Made by a program: the position numbers and the translations under genes. Below are positions 1-5,787 of a stretch of DNA of 6,239 nucleotides, in pieces. The notes beneath the pieces were generated by a model. It was given only the letters and a program-made list of their open reading frames with translations. It ran no database searches and was not told the origin of the DNA. How positions within the stretch are numbered: the first letter of the stretch is position 1; each line of letters opens with the position of its first letter. The DNA is from Actinomyces sp. HMSC035G02 (GTDB lineage: Bacteria > Actinomycetota > Actinomycetes > Actinomycetales > Actinomycetaceae), in the NCBI GenBank assembly GCA_001838165.1, contig KV835898.1, forward strand, positions 91,961-98,199, given 5' to 3'.

Positions 1-33
<33 letters not shown>

Positions 34-283
34 CTGTGGAGTGGCTCCTCGCTCGATCACGTCGTCCCCACCAATCTCGCACGTAATTCCTCGCGGACTA
101 TTTCAGATATTGAAATCACGTCGTTGCAATTCCAACGTTTTCTCGGGGTGTTCAAAAGTGACCGGCTTGAATTATGTGCGACATTTGTGGGGAAGTGTGG
201 GTGATGGGGTACGTCAGCGAGGTGAGAGAACCCGCCCCGTGGGGCGTGAGTCTGGAGCGGCGCTCTCGTGTTGTGCTGATACA
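34..283. other. Intergenic stretch without a credible gene
   Basis: About 250 bases lie downstream of the mscL terminator. Open frames exist on both strands, but none has a convincing ribosome binding site, conserved motif or codon pattern. Positions about 95-180 are clearly more AT-rich than the rest of the window, which fits a non-coding region. Two short dyads are visible: ATTTCA/TGAAAT (100-105 and 111-116, 5-base gap) and CGTTG/CAACG (122-126 and 133-137, 6-base gap). They could belong to a promoter or operator of a gene lost beyond the poly-G end, but nothing ties them to one. Confidence 0.5.
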
Positions 284-318
284 AAAAGGCGGGGCCGATG
301 CAATCGCATCGGCCCCGC
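284..318 (-). terminator. Intrinsic terminator of mscL
   Basis: A perfect 13-bp GC-rich stem (289-301 with 306-318) carries a 4-base loop (302-305). On the minus strand it is followed by five T (284-288). It begins 27 bases beyond the mscL stop codon and is oriented to end that transcript. This is a classic Rho-independent terminator. The T tract falls only on the minus-strand side, so it is directional. Confidence 0.93.
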
Positions 319-344
319 GTCCCTCACAAAGAGGGATCAAATGC

Positions 345-740
345 TCAGTGGCGCGGCGTGCCCTGGGCGAGGGCGTCGCGGATCTCCGTGAGGAGCTTGA
401 CCTCGTCGGAGGCCTCTTCCTCGGCGAGCTCCTCGGCCTTCTTGCGGCGTGCGTTGAGGGCGTTCATGGGCACCACGATGCAGAAGTAGATCGCGAAGGC
501 CATGAGGATGAAGTTGATGACGGCGGTGATCAGCAGGCCGAACTTCATGTCGGTACCGTTCAGGGTGAGGATGAAGGCGTCCGAGAAATCGGGCTTGCCG
601 ATGACGGCCGCGATCAGGGGGTTGATGATGCCGTCGACCAGGGCGTCGACGATGTTCTTGAAGGCCGCACCGATGATGACACCGACGGCGAGCTCGACGA
701 CGTTACCGCGAGAGATGAATTCCTTGAATCCCTTGAGCAT
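345..740 (-). CDS. mscL: Large-conductance mechanosensitive channel MscL
   Basis: MscL forms a homopentameric pore in the cytoplasmic membrane. It opens under membrane tension and releases solutes during hypo-osmotic shock. The 131-residue product matches the usual family length (about 130-150). Features in order: the N-terminal amphipathic helix (residues 1-12, MLKGFKEFISRG); TM1 at about 15-43, beginning NVVELAVGVIIGAAF, the conserved pore-lining signature; a short periplasmic loop (about 48-66); TM2 at about 68-93; a basic RRKK turn (98-101); and the C-terminal bundle helix with LLTEIRDAL (116-124). I chose the ATG at 738-740 because AGGAG lies 5 bases upstream (complement of 746-750) and the protein then starts at the canonical MLKGFKEF. 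An upstream in-frame start would add 13 unlikely residues. The gene appears monocistronic, with its own leader and terminator. Confidence 0.97.
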   Translation of the reverse strand: MLKGFKEFISRGNVVELAVGVIIGAAFKNIVDALVDGIINPLIAAVIGKPDFSDAFILTLNGTDMKFGLLITAVINFILMAFAIYFCIVVPMNALNARRKKAEELAEEEASDEVKLLTEIRDALAQGTPRH

Positions 741-849
741 GGGTACTCCTGTAATGAATGGGGCCGGCCTAGCCGGCAAGTCTGAATCGCCGAAGTGTCT
801 CGGCGTGGCGGCTCTGTGCTGCCGGGGAGCGCGCGCCGCGTCGGCGCTC
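741..849 (-). promoter_or_regulatory. Structured leader of mscL with Shine-Dalgarno site
   Basis: Immediately upstream of mscL on the minus strand there is an AGGAG ribosome binding site (746-750) preceded by a chain of perfect short dyads: GCCGGC/GCCGGC with a 3-base loop (763-768, 772-777), CGCCGA/TCGGCG with a 6-base loop (788-793, 800-805), and GAGCGC/GCGCTC (827-832, 844-849), the last with an alternative inner stem (833-838, 842-847). If transcription starts beyond 850, the message carries a folded leader of over 100 bases. A TANNNT match (TAGTGT on the minus strand, near 867-872) is a possible -10 element, but I see no good -35 element. I do not recognise a known riboswitch class. Confidence 0.4.
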
Positions 850-1033
850 GTTTACCGTTGAAAACACTAGTGGGGACTTTCGTCATATGGACAGTGCTTA
901 GGGAGTAATGTTCGTCGCACTTTTTGTAATTCGGTCAGTGAGGTGCGGATTTAGGCCGAAAAGTCCGCTGTGAGAGGTATGTGACAAACGGCCGTTGGCG
1001 TTGTGGATAACAGGAAAAAAGCTGGAAAAAGGC
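850..1033. other. Intergenic region between 5-FCL gene and mscL
   Basis: No gene is supported here. The region must hold the end of the cyclo-ligase transcript and the promoter of mscL, both on the minus strand. Minus-strand T tracts follow the cyclo-ligase stop (A runs near 1015-1021 and 1026-1030 on the plus strand), but no GC-rich stem precedes them, so I do not call an intrinsic terminator. A weak GCGGA/TCCGC dyad lies at 945-949 and 964-968. The notable element is the DnaA-box 9-mer at 1002-1010, listed separately. Confidence 0.5.
1002..1010 (-). promoter_or_regulatory. Perfect DnaA-box 9-mer
   Basis: The minus strand reads TTATCCACA, identical to the strongest E. coli DnaA box (consensus TTWTNCACA). 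It is intergenic, 24 bases past the cyclo-ligase stop codon. Only one perfect copy is visible, and there is no dnaA, dnaN or cluster of boxes, so this is not an origin. It could be an isolated DnaA titration or regulatory site, or a chance match. Confidence 0.35.
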
Positions 1034-1678
1034 CTATCGGGCATGTGCTGTGATCGTGCGTGTCGGCGTCACGATCACGTCAATGGGGATGTCGTGAGGC
1101 TCCGCAGGAATTATCCCGGCCTGCAGCACCTCGTCGTCGAAAATCGCCGCAACGACGGGGGTGCCGGGGGAGCGGTGCGTGAGCGCGCGGTCGTACCAGC
1201 CTCCGCCCTGTCCGAGGCGAGTCCCGTCCGCGGATGCGGCGAGCGCCGGAATGACAATCAGATCCGCATCCTTGAGCGACTCCGCGCCGAGCACCTCACC
1301 GTCCGGCTGAGCGGGAGGCCGTTCGAGCGTCACCAACGCCCGGCCCGCCTCCCACAATCCCCAGCGCGGTTCGCCGAGGGGAGCCCCGGCCTCGTCGCGG
1401 AGGATTGGGAGGAGCGCACGTTCAAATAGCCCAAGCGCGAGGGACATGTCGGGTTCGAGGGGGGTGGGTGCGAACAGTGCGGGCAGGGTGACTCCACCCA
1501 TCGACGAGGCCAGGGCGCGAATCTGGTGAGCGAGCCCTTCCGCTTCGGCGCGGTCGCGCACCGGGATGGGGGACTGGTTGAATTCCGGGGCTAACGGGGC
1601 CTCGATCGTGGACGTGCCCGTGCGCCGGGCGCGGCGCCTGCTACGCACCTCCGCGCGGAGAGTTGTTTTTGTGGCCAT
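1034..1678 (-). CDS. fthC: 5-formyltetrahydrofolate cyclo-ligase (MTHFS family)
   Basis: The enzyme (EC 6.3.3.2) converts 5-formyl-THF to 5,10-methenyl-THF using ATP in the cytoplasm. It returns a stored or inhibitory folate to the one-carbon pool. The product is 214 residues, slightly long but within the family range. The N-terminus is a basic helix (residues 4-19, KTTLRAEVRSRRRARR) like the K-x-x-LR-x-x-x-x-xRR start of the family. The diagnostic ATP-binding segment is DLIVIPALA at 139-147 followed by RLGQGGGWYDR at 154-164. The HDIPIDVIVT tail (195-204) matches the conserved end of the fold. I chose the ATG at 1676-1678 because GAGGGAG (complement of 1682-1688) lies just upstream. The long frame extending to 1912 runs antisense through galU and is not real. 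The gene is divergent from galU, with 40 bp between the two start codons. Confidence 0.94.
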   Translation of the reverse strand: MATKTTLRAEVRSRRRARRTGTSTIEAPLAPEFNQSPIPVRDRAEAEGLAHQIRALASSMGGVTLPALFAPTPLEPDMSLALGLFERALLPILRDEAGAPLGEPRWGLWEAGRALVTLERPPAQPDGEVLGAESLKDADLIVIPALAASADGTRLGQGGGWYDRALTHRSPGTPVVAAIFDDEVLQAGIIPAEPHDIPIDVIVTPTRTITAHAR

Positions 1679-1705
1679 CGTCTCCCTCTCGGGCGTTTTC
1701 TTCGC

Positions 1706-1711
1706 TACTCT
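1706..1711 (+). promoter_or_regulatory. -10 element placing galU transcription start at its ATG
   Basis: TACTCT fits the actinobacterial -10 pattern TANNNT and ends 7 bases before the galU ATG at 1719. A start site 6-8 bases downstream would be at or next to the A of the ATG, giving a leaderless mRNA. No Shine-Dalgarno sequence precedes this ATG, and no -35 hexamer is visible, as is common for leaderless actinobacterial promoters. The same 40-bp gap must also serve the divergent cyclo-ligase gene. Confidence 0.55.
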
Positions 1712-1718
1712 GTGAAGT

Positions 1719-2642
1719 ATGTCAGATAAAAACCAGCCAGTAGTGCACGCCGTCGTTCCCTCGGCCGGTCGCGGAACCCGCTTCCTGCCCATCACGAAGT
1801 CCGTGCCCAAGGAAATGTTGCCCGTCGTCGACCGTCCCTCGATCGAGTACATCGTGCGTGAGGCCACGGATGCCGGCATCGAAGACATCCTCTTCGTGAC
1901 CCGCGCCGGCAAGCAGTCGATCGAAGACTACTTCGACGCCGAACCCGGCCTCGAGGCCGACCTGGAGAAGGCCGGCAAGGAGAAGGCCCTCGAGTACGTC
2001 AACGAGTACAAGAAGTACGCGCGCGTCCACTCCGTGCGCCAGGGCCACCCCCTCGGCCTCGGCCACGCGATCCTCCAGGCCAAGTCGCACGTGGGCGACG
2101 CCCCCTGCGCGGTCCTGCTGCCCGACGACCTCATGGAGCCCGGCTCGCAGCTGCTGCGCAAGATGATCCAGGTGCGAGGCGCCCTGGGCGGCACCGTCGT
2201 CGCCCTGCTGAAGGTCACGCCCGAGCAGGCCACCGCCTACGCCTCGACCGCCGTCGAGGTGCTGCCGATCCCCGAGGGAGTCGACCTCGAAGAGGGCCAG
2301 CTTATGCGCATCACCGACGTCACCGAGAAGCCCCCGCTCGAAGAGGTCAAGTCCGAGTACGCGGTCGTCGGCCGCTACCTGCTCGACCCGGCCGTGTTCA
2401 CGGCCCTCGAGAACATCGAACCGGGCGCCGGCGGTGAGTATCAGCTCACAGATGGGTACGCGCGCATGATCGACCTCCCCGAAGAAGAGGGTGGAGGGTT
2501 GTACGGTGTAGTCATCGACGAGCGACGCTTCGATACCGGGGACAAACTCGGCTACCTCGAAGCTAACGTCACGCTCGCCCTTGAGGACCCGGCGCTTGGA
2601 GCGGAACTCAAGGAGTTCCTGCGCTCCAAGCTCGAGGACTAA
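1719..2642 (+). CDS. galU: UTP--glucose-1-phosphate uridylyltransferase GalU
   Basis: GalU (EC 2.7.7.9) makes UDP-glucose and pyrophosphate from UTP and glucose-1-phosphate in the cytoplasm. UDP-glucose feeds cell-wall polysaccharide, glycolipid and galactose metabolism. At 307 residues it has full bacterial GalU length. The nucleotide-binding signature GRGTRFLP is at 17-24, with the following lysine-containing KSVPKEMLPV at 27-36. Other family landmarks are RQGHPLGLGHAI (107-118), the metal-site PDD (135-137), VTEKP (201-205, sugar-phosphate contact), GEYQLTD (239-245) and FDTGDKLGYL (271-280). The ATG at 1719 has no Shine-Dalgarno site but sits 7 bases after a -10 element, suggesting a leaderless message. 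It is the first gene of the galU-glp-rimJ operon: glp begins 5 bp after the galU stop. Confidence 0.97.
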   Translation: MSDKNQPVVHAVVPSAGRGTRFLPITKSVPKEMLPVVDRPSIEYIVREATDAGIEDILFVTRAGKQSIEDYFDAEPGLEADLEKAGKEKALEYVNEYKKYARVHSVRQGHPLGLGHAILQAKSHVGDAPCAVLLPDDLMEPGSQLLRKMIQVRGALGGTVVALLKVTPEQATAYASTAVEVLPIPEGVDLEEGQLMRITDVTEKPPLEEVKSEYAVVGRYLLDPAVFTALENIEPGAGGEYQLTDGYARMIDLPEEEGGGLYGVVIDERRFDTGDKLGYLEANVTLALEDPALGAELKEFLRSKLED

Positions 2643-2647
2643 CAACT

Positions 2648-3874
2648 ATGCGAAGCGTTGCCGACTTCTACCAGGACTGCATGGCCGTTGCCCACGCGCT
2701 GCCGCCGCTCGACGTTCAGCTCGCTGACGCGGTCAGCTGCGTGCTCGCAGAGGATGTGCAGGCCCCCTTCAACCTCCCGGTCGCCGACCTGTCGGCGTGC
2801 GACGGATACGCCGTTCGTGTCCGTGACTGTGAGGGAGCCACCCTGGAGTCGCCGGTGACGCTTCCCGTCACCGAGGAGATCCGCGCTGGCGCCGTCGACC
2901 CGGCGGCCCTCGTGCCCGGCACCGCGATCCGCATCGCGTCTGGCGCGCCCATGCCCTCCGGCGCCGAGGCCGTGGTTTCCCTCGAGTTCACGGATCACGG
3001 CATCGCCCAGGTCGCCCTGCGTACCGCCCCCGCCAATGGCGAGAACATTCGCCGCCGCGCGGAGGACGTTGCGCAGGGTGACACGGTGCTGCGCTCCGGC
3101 ACGCGTATCGGTGCCCGCCAGATGGCGCTCCTCGCGGGCGTGGGCCGCGACCGCGTGCTGGTTCACCCGCGCCCGCGCGTCGTCATCATCTCGATCGGCG
3201 ACGAGATCGTCGAGCCCGGCGGCGAGGCCCGCCCCGGCACCGTCTTCGACGCGAACGGTCATGCCCTGTCGACTGCCGTTGCTGACGCCGGCGCACAGAC
3301 CTTCCGTGTTGCCGCCGTCCCGGATGAGCGCGCTCGCCTGCGCGAGACCATCGAGGACCAGCTGGTGCGCGCGGACCTGATCCTGACGACCGGCGGCATC
3401 TCCTACGGCAGCGGCGACACCGTGCGCGAGGTCCTCGGTGCGCTCGGAACCGTCCGCTTCGACAACGTCGCCGCCTGGCCTGGGCACATCATGGGTGTGG
3501 GCACCGTCGGAGCCGAGGACGGCCAGCCCGGCACACCCATCGTCTGCCTTCCCGGCGACCCCGTCTCCGCCCAGGTCTGCTTCGAGGTGTTCGTCCGCCC
3601 CGCGCTGCGCCACATGCAGGGCTGGACCGCCGTCAACCGTCCCGTCGTGCGCGCCGCCATCGACCGCTCCTGGTACTCCCCGCGCGGCCGCCGCGAGTTC
3701 GTGCGCGTGCGCCTCACCGGCTCCCCCCGCTCCGGCTACAACGCCGCCGTCATGGGCACCCCGGCCTCGTTGCTGCTGTCCGCGCTCGCGGACTCCAACG
3801 CGCTCGCGGTCGTGCCCGAGGATGTGACGACGGTGCGCGCGGGTGACCGCCTGCAGTGCCTGGTCCTCGAATGA
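2648..3874 (+). CDS. glp: Gephyrin-like molybdotransferase Glp (MoeA family), altered active-site loop
   Basis: MoeA-family proteins insert molybdate into adenylyl-molybdopterin. The actinobacterial gephyrin-like paralogue Glp also acts in the divisome by binding FtsZ (known in Corynebacterium). The product is a full-length 408 residues. Motifs in MoeA order: DGYAVR (52-57, usually MDGYA, here CDGYA), ASGAPMPSGAEAVV (97-110), NIRRRAED (133-140), SIGDEIVEPG (182-191), FDANG (200-204), TTGGISYGSGDTVREV (247-262), LPGDPVSAQVCF (301-312, usually LPGNP), and a C-terminal domain IV from about 330. The segment aligned with the E. coli IKPGKPFAFG loop reads AAWPGHIMGVG (275-285), so both loop lysines are absent. 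GAGGA at 2634-2638 lies 9 bases before the ATG, inside the end of galU. The stop overlaps the rimJ start (ATGA). No other molybdenum-cofactor gene is nearby. The family is certain. Whether this protein is catalytically active is doubtful. Confidence 0.93.
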   Translation: MRSVADFYQDCMAVAHALPPLDVQLADAVSCVLAEDVQAPFNLPVADLSACDGYAVRVRDCEGATLESPVTLPVTEEIRAGAVDPAALVPGTAIRIASGAPMPSGAEAVVSLEFTDHGIAQVALRTAPANGENIRRRAEDVAQGDTVLRSGTRIGARQMALLAGVGRDRVLVHPRPRVVIISIGDEIVEPGGEARPGTVFDANGHALSTAVADAGAQTFRVAAVPDERARLRETIEDQLVRADLILTTGGISYGSGDTVREVLGALGTVRFDNVAAWPGHIMGVGTVGAEDGQPGTPIVCLPGDPVSAQVCFEVFVRPALRHMQGWTAVNRPVVRAAIDRSWYSPRGRREFVRVRLTGSPRSGYNAAVMGTPASLLLSALADSNALAVVPEDVTTVRAGDRLQCLVLE

Positions 3875-4569
3875 AATGCTTCCTCCGTCGTCCCCGGTGC
3901 GTGTGGGGGCGCGACATTGAGATGCTCACGCTGCGGGTCGTCGATCCTGTCGGTCGCGGCTTCCTGCGCAGTGGCACCGAGTCGAATCCGCGCCCGCGCG
4001 AGCTCGTCGTGCGCCCCGTGCGCGGCGAGGAGCACCGCACGCTCGACGCCGTGCGTCGCACCGATGGGCACTGGCTGCGCCCGTGGGAGGCGACCCTGCC
4101 TCCGGACACGCTCGAACATATCCCGACGTTTTCGCAGTACATGCGTCGCGCGGATCGCGATCATCGCGAGGGCACCGGTCTGATCTTTGGCGTGCAGATC
4201 GACGGGCGTTTCGTCGGCCAGTTCTCCATCTCAAACGTGCACTGGGGTGCGATGTCGACGGGCATGCTCGGCTACTGGATCGTCTCCGAATGGTCGGGCC
4301 GAGGCCTGGGGTCCCTGGTCGCGGCACTCGTTCTCGACCTCGTCGTCGGCGAGCTCGGCCTGCACCGCGTCGAGGTGTGTGTGCGCCCCGAGAACGAGCG
4401 CTCCCTGGGAGTGTGCCGAGGCCTCGGCCTCGTGGAGGAAGGGCTGCGTCCGCGCTTCATGCACATCGGTGGGCAGTGGGCGGACCATGTTGCGTTCTTT
4501 ATTGATACTGAGTCCCTGCCTGAGGGTGGCCTCGTGCGGCGCCGCTGGGGGAGTTCGGCGATCGACTGA
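3871..4569 (+). CDS. rimJ: GNAT family N-acetyltransferase, RimJ/RimL type
   Basis: Proteins of this family transfer acetyl from acetyl-CoA to protein N-termini or small amines. RimJ acts on ribosomal protein S5 in E. coli, but the actinobacterial substrate is unknown to me. The 232-residue product has LVVRPV (45-50, first strand), WLRPWEATLP (68-77, typical of this subgroup), a long central strand GVQIDGRFVGQFSISN (107-122), GYWIVSEWSGRGLGSLVAALV (134-154) containing the pyrophosphate-binding loop, and LHRVEVCVRPENERSLGVCRGLGL (164-187), the NxxS motif of GNATs. HIGGQWADHVAFF (198-210) is the conserved end. I chose the ATG at 3871 because it overlaps the glp stop as ATGA, which implies translational coupling. 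The ATG at 3922 (17 codons in) is a possible alternative. The gene is part of the galU-glp-rimJ operon. Confidence 0.92.
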   Translation: MKCFLRRPRCVWGRDIEMLTLRVVDPVGRGFLRSGTESNPRPRELVVRPVRGEEHRTLDAVRRTDGHWLRPWEATLPPDTLEHIPTFSQYMRRADRDHREGTGLIFGVQIDGRFVGQFSISNVHWGAMSTGMLGYWIVSEWSGRGLGSLVAALVLDLVVGELGLHRVEVCVRPENERSLGVCRGLGLVEEGLRPRFMHIGGQWADHVAFFIDTESLPEGGLVRRRWGSSAID

Positions 4570-4571
4570 GT

Positions 4572-4593
4572 CGGCGGCTTTCTGTGGCCGCCG
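4572..4593 (+). terminator. Weak hairpin after rimJ
   Basis: A perfect 7-bp GC stem CGGCGGC/GCCGCCG (4572-4578, 4587-4593) with an 8-base loop begins 2 bases after the rimJ stop codon. No T tract follows. It may pause transcription or shape the 3' end of the operon message. Read-through into the next gene is quite possible. Confidence 0.35.
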
Positions 4594-4613
4594 GGCGGTG
4601 CTCGTGGGGCAAA

Positions 4614-4640
4614 TGTTACAAGTGTGACACCTGTGGTTAC
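4614..4640. promoter_or_regulatory. Three tandem TGT 9-mers resembling an MtrA box
   Basis: Three consecutive 9-mers begin with TGT: TGTTACAAG (4614-4622), TGTGACACC (4623-4631) and TGTGGTTAC (4632-4640). Read on the minus strand, the first two give GTCACA-CTT-GTAACA. From memory, the response regulator MtrA of actinobacteria binds 9-bp direct repeats of GTCACA/GTAACA type, so two of the units fit well and the third is degenerate. The array lies about 85-110 bp upstream of the proposed start of the membrane-protein gene. MtrA controls cell-wall and division genes, which fits the neighbour. The assignment is an inference from pattern only. Confidence 0.45.
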
Positions 4641-4685
4641 TCATCTTTTTACCGAAAGGTTTGAGACCCCGACACGCGCCCATCG

Positions 4686-4721
4686 CACAAAGCCCAGTGG
4701 CACAAACGCCCGTACTTTGTG
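4686..4721. repeat. CACAAA half-sites spaced at 15 bp over a -10 element
   Basis: CACAAA occurs at 4686-4691 and 4701-4706, and its inverse TTTGTG at 4716-4721, each 15 bp from the last. The second and third copies form a dyad with a 9-base centre that overlaps the -10 hexamer at 4713-4718. This is a plausible operator shape, but the half-sites are only 6 bases and the regulator is unknown. Confidence 0.3.
4713..4718 (+). promoter_or_regulatory. -10 element for the membrane-protein gene
   Basis: TACTTT matches TANNNT. It is followed after 6 bases by the GTG at 4725, so transcription would start at that codon. This mirrors the arrangement in front of galU. There is no recognisable -35 hexamer at the expected distance and no usable Shine-Dalgarno sequence. 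Confidence 0.5.
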
Positions 4722-4724
4722 AGG

Positions 4725-5690
4725 GTGGAGATTGGTGGACTCGTCATTGCAGCGATATTCGTCGCGCTCATCGCGACGGTACCGTCGCTCGTTGCACGCA
4801 GGACAGCAATCGTTCAGTCTCGAGAAATTGACCGTTTCTCTCCGAGGCTGCGCATGATCCACACGAATGAGCCAGAATTAGACACATGCGACCACGCCAG
4901 CGGAACCATCCTGGCGCGGGGCGCGTTGACGAGCGGAGGCAGCATGCACCAGGGCACCACGGGGCGCACGCGTCCCGTTATCGACCGTCGCAACAACAAG
5001 GCGGTCCGTGAGATCGCGAAGCTGCGCGCCCGCCGCGCCGCCCGTCTCGCCGCCGAAAGCGCCGCCGGCCGCCGCCGCATGGTCGTCACCGGCGTGTGCG
5101 CGCTCGCAACCGTCGCGCTCGGCATTGTCATCGCGGCTACCTCCATCGCGTGGGCGTGGATCGCCATCCCGGCCGCCGCGCTCGTCGCCTCCCTGGCTAC
5201 CTCCCGCGTCGCCGCCGTGCGCTCCCAGCGCGCTTCCGAACGCGAACTCGAGCTGCTGACCAAGCTTCGCGGCGACGTACGCGGCGCTGGACGCGCGACT
5301 GCTGCCGCCCCTGCGGAGCCTCAGGCGTCGGTGGCCGAGGAGGCCGTCGAGGCCGCTGTCGAGGTTTCCGAACCCCAGACCGGCTCCGTCGCCTCCCTCG
5401 TCTTCAACGTCGAGGTGCCCGAGGTCGTCGAGGTCGCTGACACCCCGGCCCGCGCCTGGACCGTCGCGCCGATCCCCGCGCCGACCTACGCCTCGCGCGA
5501 GCGCGTGCGCGGCCGCATCGTCCATGCCGACACCGACCTGCGCGGCATCCCGCGCATCGCCGCCGCAGTCCCGGCCCGCCCGATCGCACAGACCGCCCAG
5601 GTGGGCGCCCGCTCCACCGCCGAGGTCGTCGCCGATCAGGCCGTCGCCCTCGACCTGGATGCCGTCCTGGACGCGCGACGCGCCCAGTAG
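4725..5690 (+). CDS. Three-helix membrane protein, probable Glp receptor (GLR/Rv0996-like)
   Basis: The product (321 residues from GTG 4725) has one N-terminal membrane segment (about 3-24, IGGLVIAAIFVALIATVPSLV) ending in ARR. A cytoplasmic-looking linker with SREIDRFSPRLRMI (32-45) follows, then a very basic stretch (about 84-118, many R/K). Next comes a tight hairpin of two membrane segments (about 119-139 and 141-160), then a long Ala/Pro/Glu-rich tail. The tail contains AWTVAPIPAPTY (244-255), which resembles a W-x-P-x-P-x-PTY motif I recall from the Rv0996-type family. The position after glp and rimJ matches that family's locus. In Corynebacterium the equivalent protein is described as the membrane receptor of Glp, linking FtsZ and the polar scaffold Wag31. 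I infer the same here from context, topology and motif, not from alignment. GTG 4719 is a possible longer start; the in-frame ATG at 4944 would lose the first helix and is unlikely. It has its own predicted promoter and is followed by a hairpin. Confidence 0.75.
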   Translation: MEIGGLVIAAIFVALIATVPSLVARRTAIVQSREIDRFSPRLRMIHTNEPELDTCDHASGTILARGALTSGGSMHQGTTGRTRPVIDRRNNKAVREIAKLRARRAARLAAESAAGRRRMVVTGVCALATVALGIVIAATSIAWAWIAIPAAALVASLATSRVAAVRSQRASERELELLTKLRGDVRGAGRATAAAPAEPQASVAEEAVEAAVEVSEPQTGSVASLVFNVEVPEVVEVADTPARAWTVAPIPAPTYASRERVRGRIVHADTDLRGIPRIAAAVPARPIAQTAQVGARSTAEVVADQAVALDLDAVLDARRAQ

Positions 5691-5709
5691 TTAACAAATC
5701 GTTGTGATG

Positions 5710-5741
5710 CCGCGCCGCGGGCCTTCGGGCTCGCGGCGCGG
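5710..5741 (+). terminator. Very stable hairpin with TTCG tetraloop after the membrane-protein gene
   Basis: A 14-bp stem (5710-5723 with 5728-5741, all Watson-Crick except one G-U pair at 5720/5731) closes a C(TTCG)G tetraloop, the most stable RNA tetraloop type. It begins 20 bases past the stop codon. There is no T run after it, as is common for terminators of high-GC actinobacteria. It probably ends the upstream transcript or protects its 3' end. Confidence 0.6.
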
Positions 5742-5787
5742 TCGCATGTGTGGGCTCCATGTCATGCCGCACGCGGCGGTGGTCGGC

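Noticed and set aside
57..284. Minus-strand 75-residue frame ending SEIVREELRARL, recalling a ribbon-helix-helix helix
   Set aside because: There is no preceding RHH strand and no ribosome binding site, and its ATG abuts the mscL terminator T tract. The resemblance is a few residues only.
174..785. Plus-strand 203-residue frame across mscL
   Set aside because: It is antisense to mscL, crosses the mscL terminator stem, and is acidic low-complexity sequence.
763..849. Known riboswitch in front of mscL
   Set aside because: Hairpins are present, but I see no conserved core of any riboswitch class that I can recognise.
1012..1033. Minus-strand T tracts after the cyclo-ligase stop as an intrinsic terminator
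   Set aside because: No GC-rich stem lies directly upstream of the T runs on that strand.
1722..2645. Full-length minus-strand frame antisense to galU
   Set aside because: It is a mirror frame caused by GC-biased third codon positions in galU, with no domain and no ribosome binding site.
2639..3613. 324-residue minus-strand frame antisense to glp
   Set aside because: It is an antisense shadow of glp with low-complexity G/A/R/D composition. The plus strand has all MoeA motifs.
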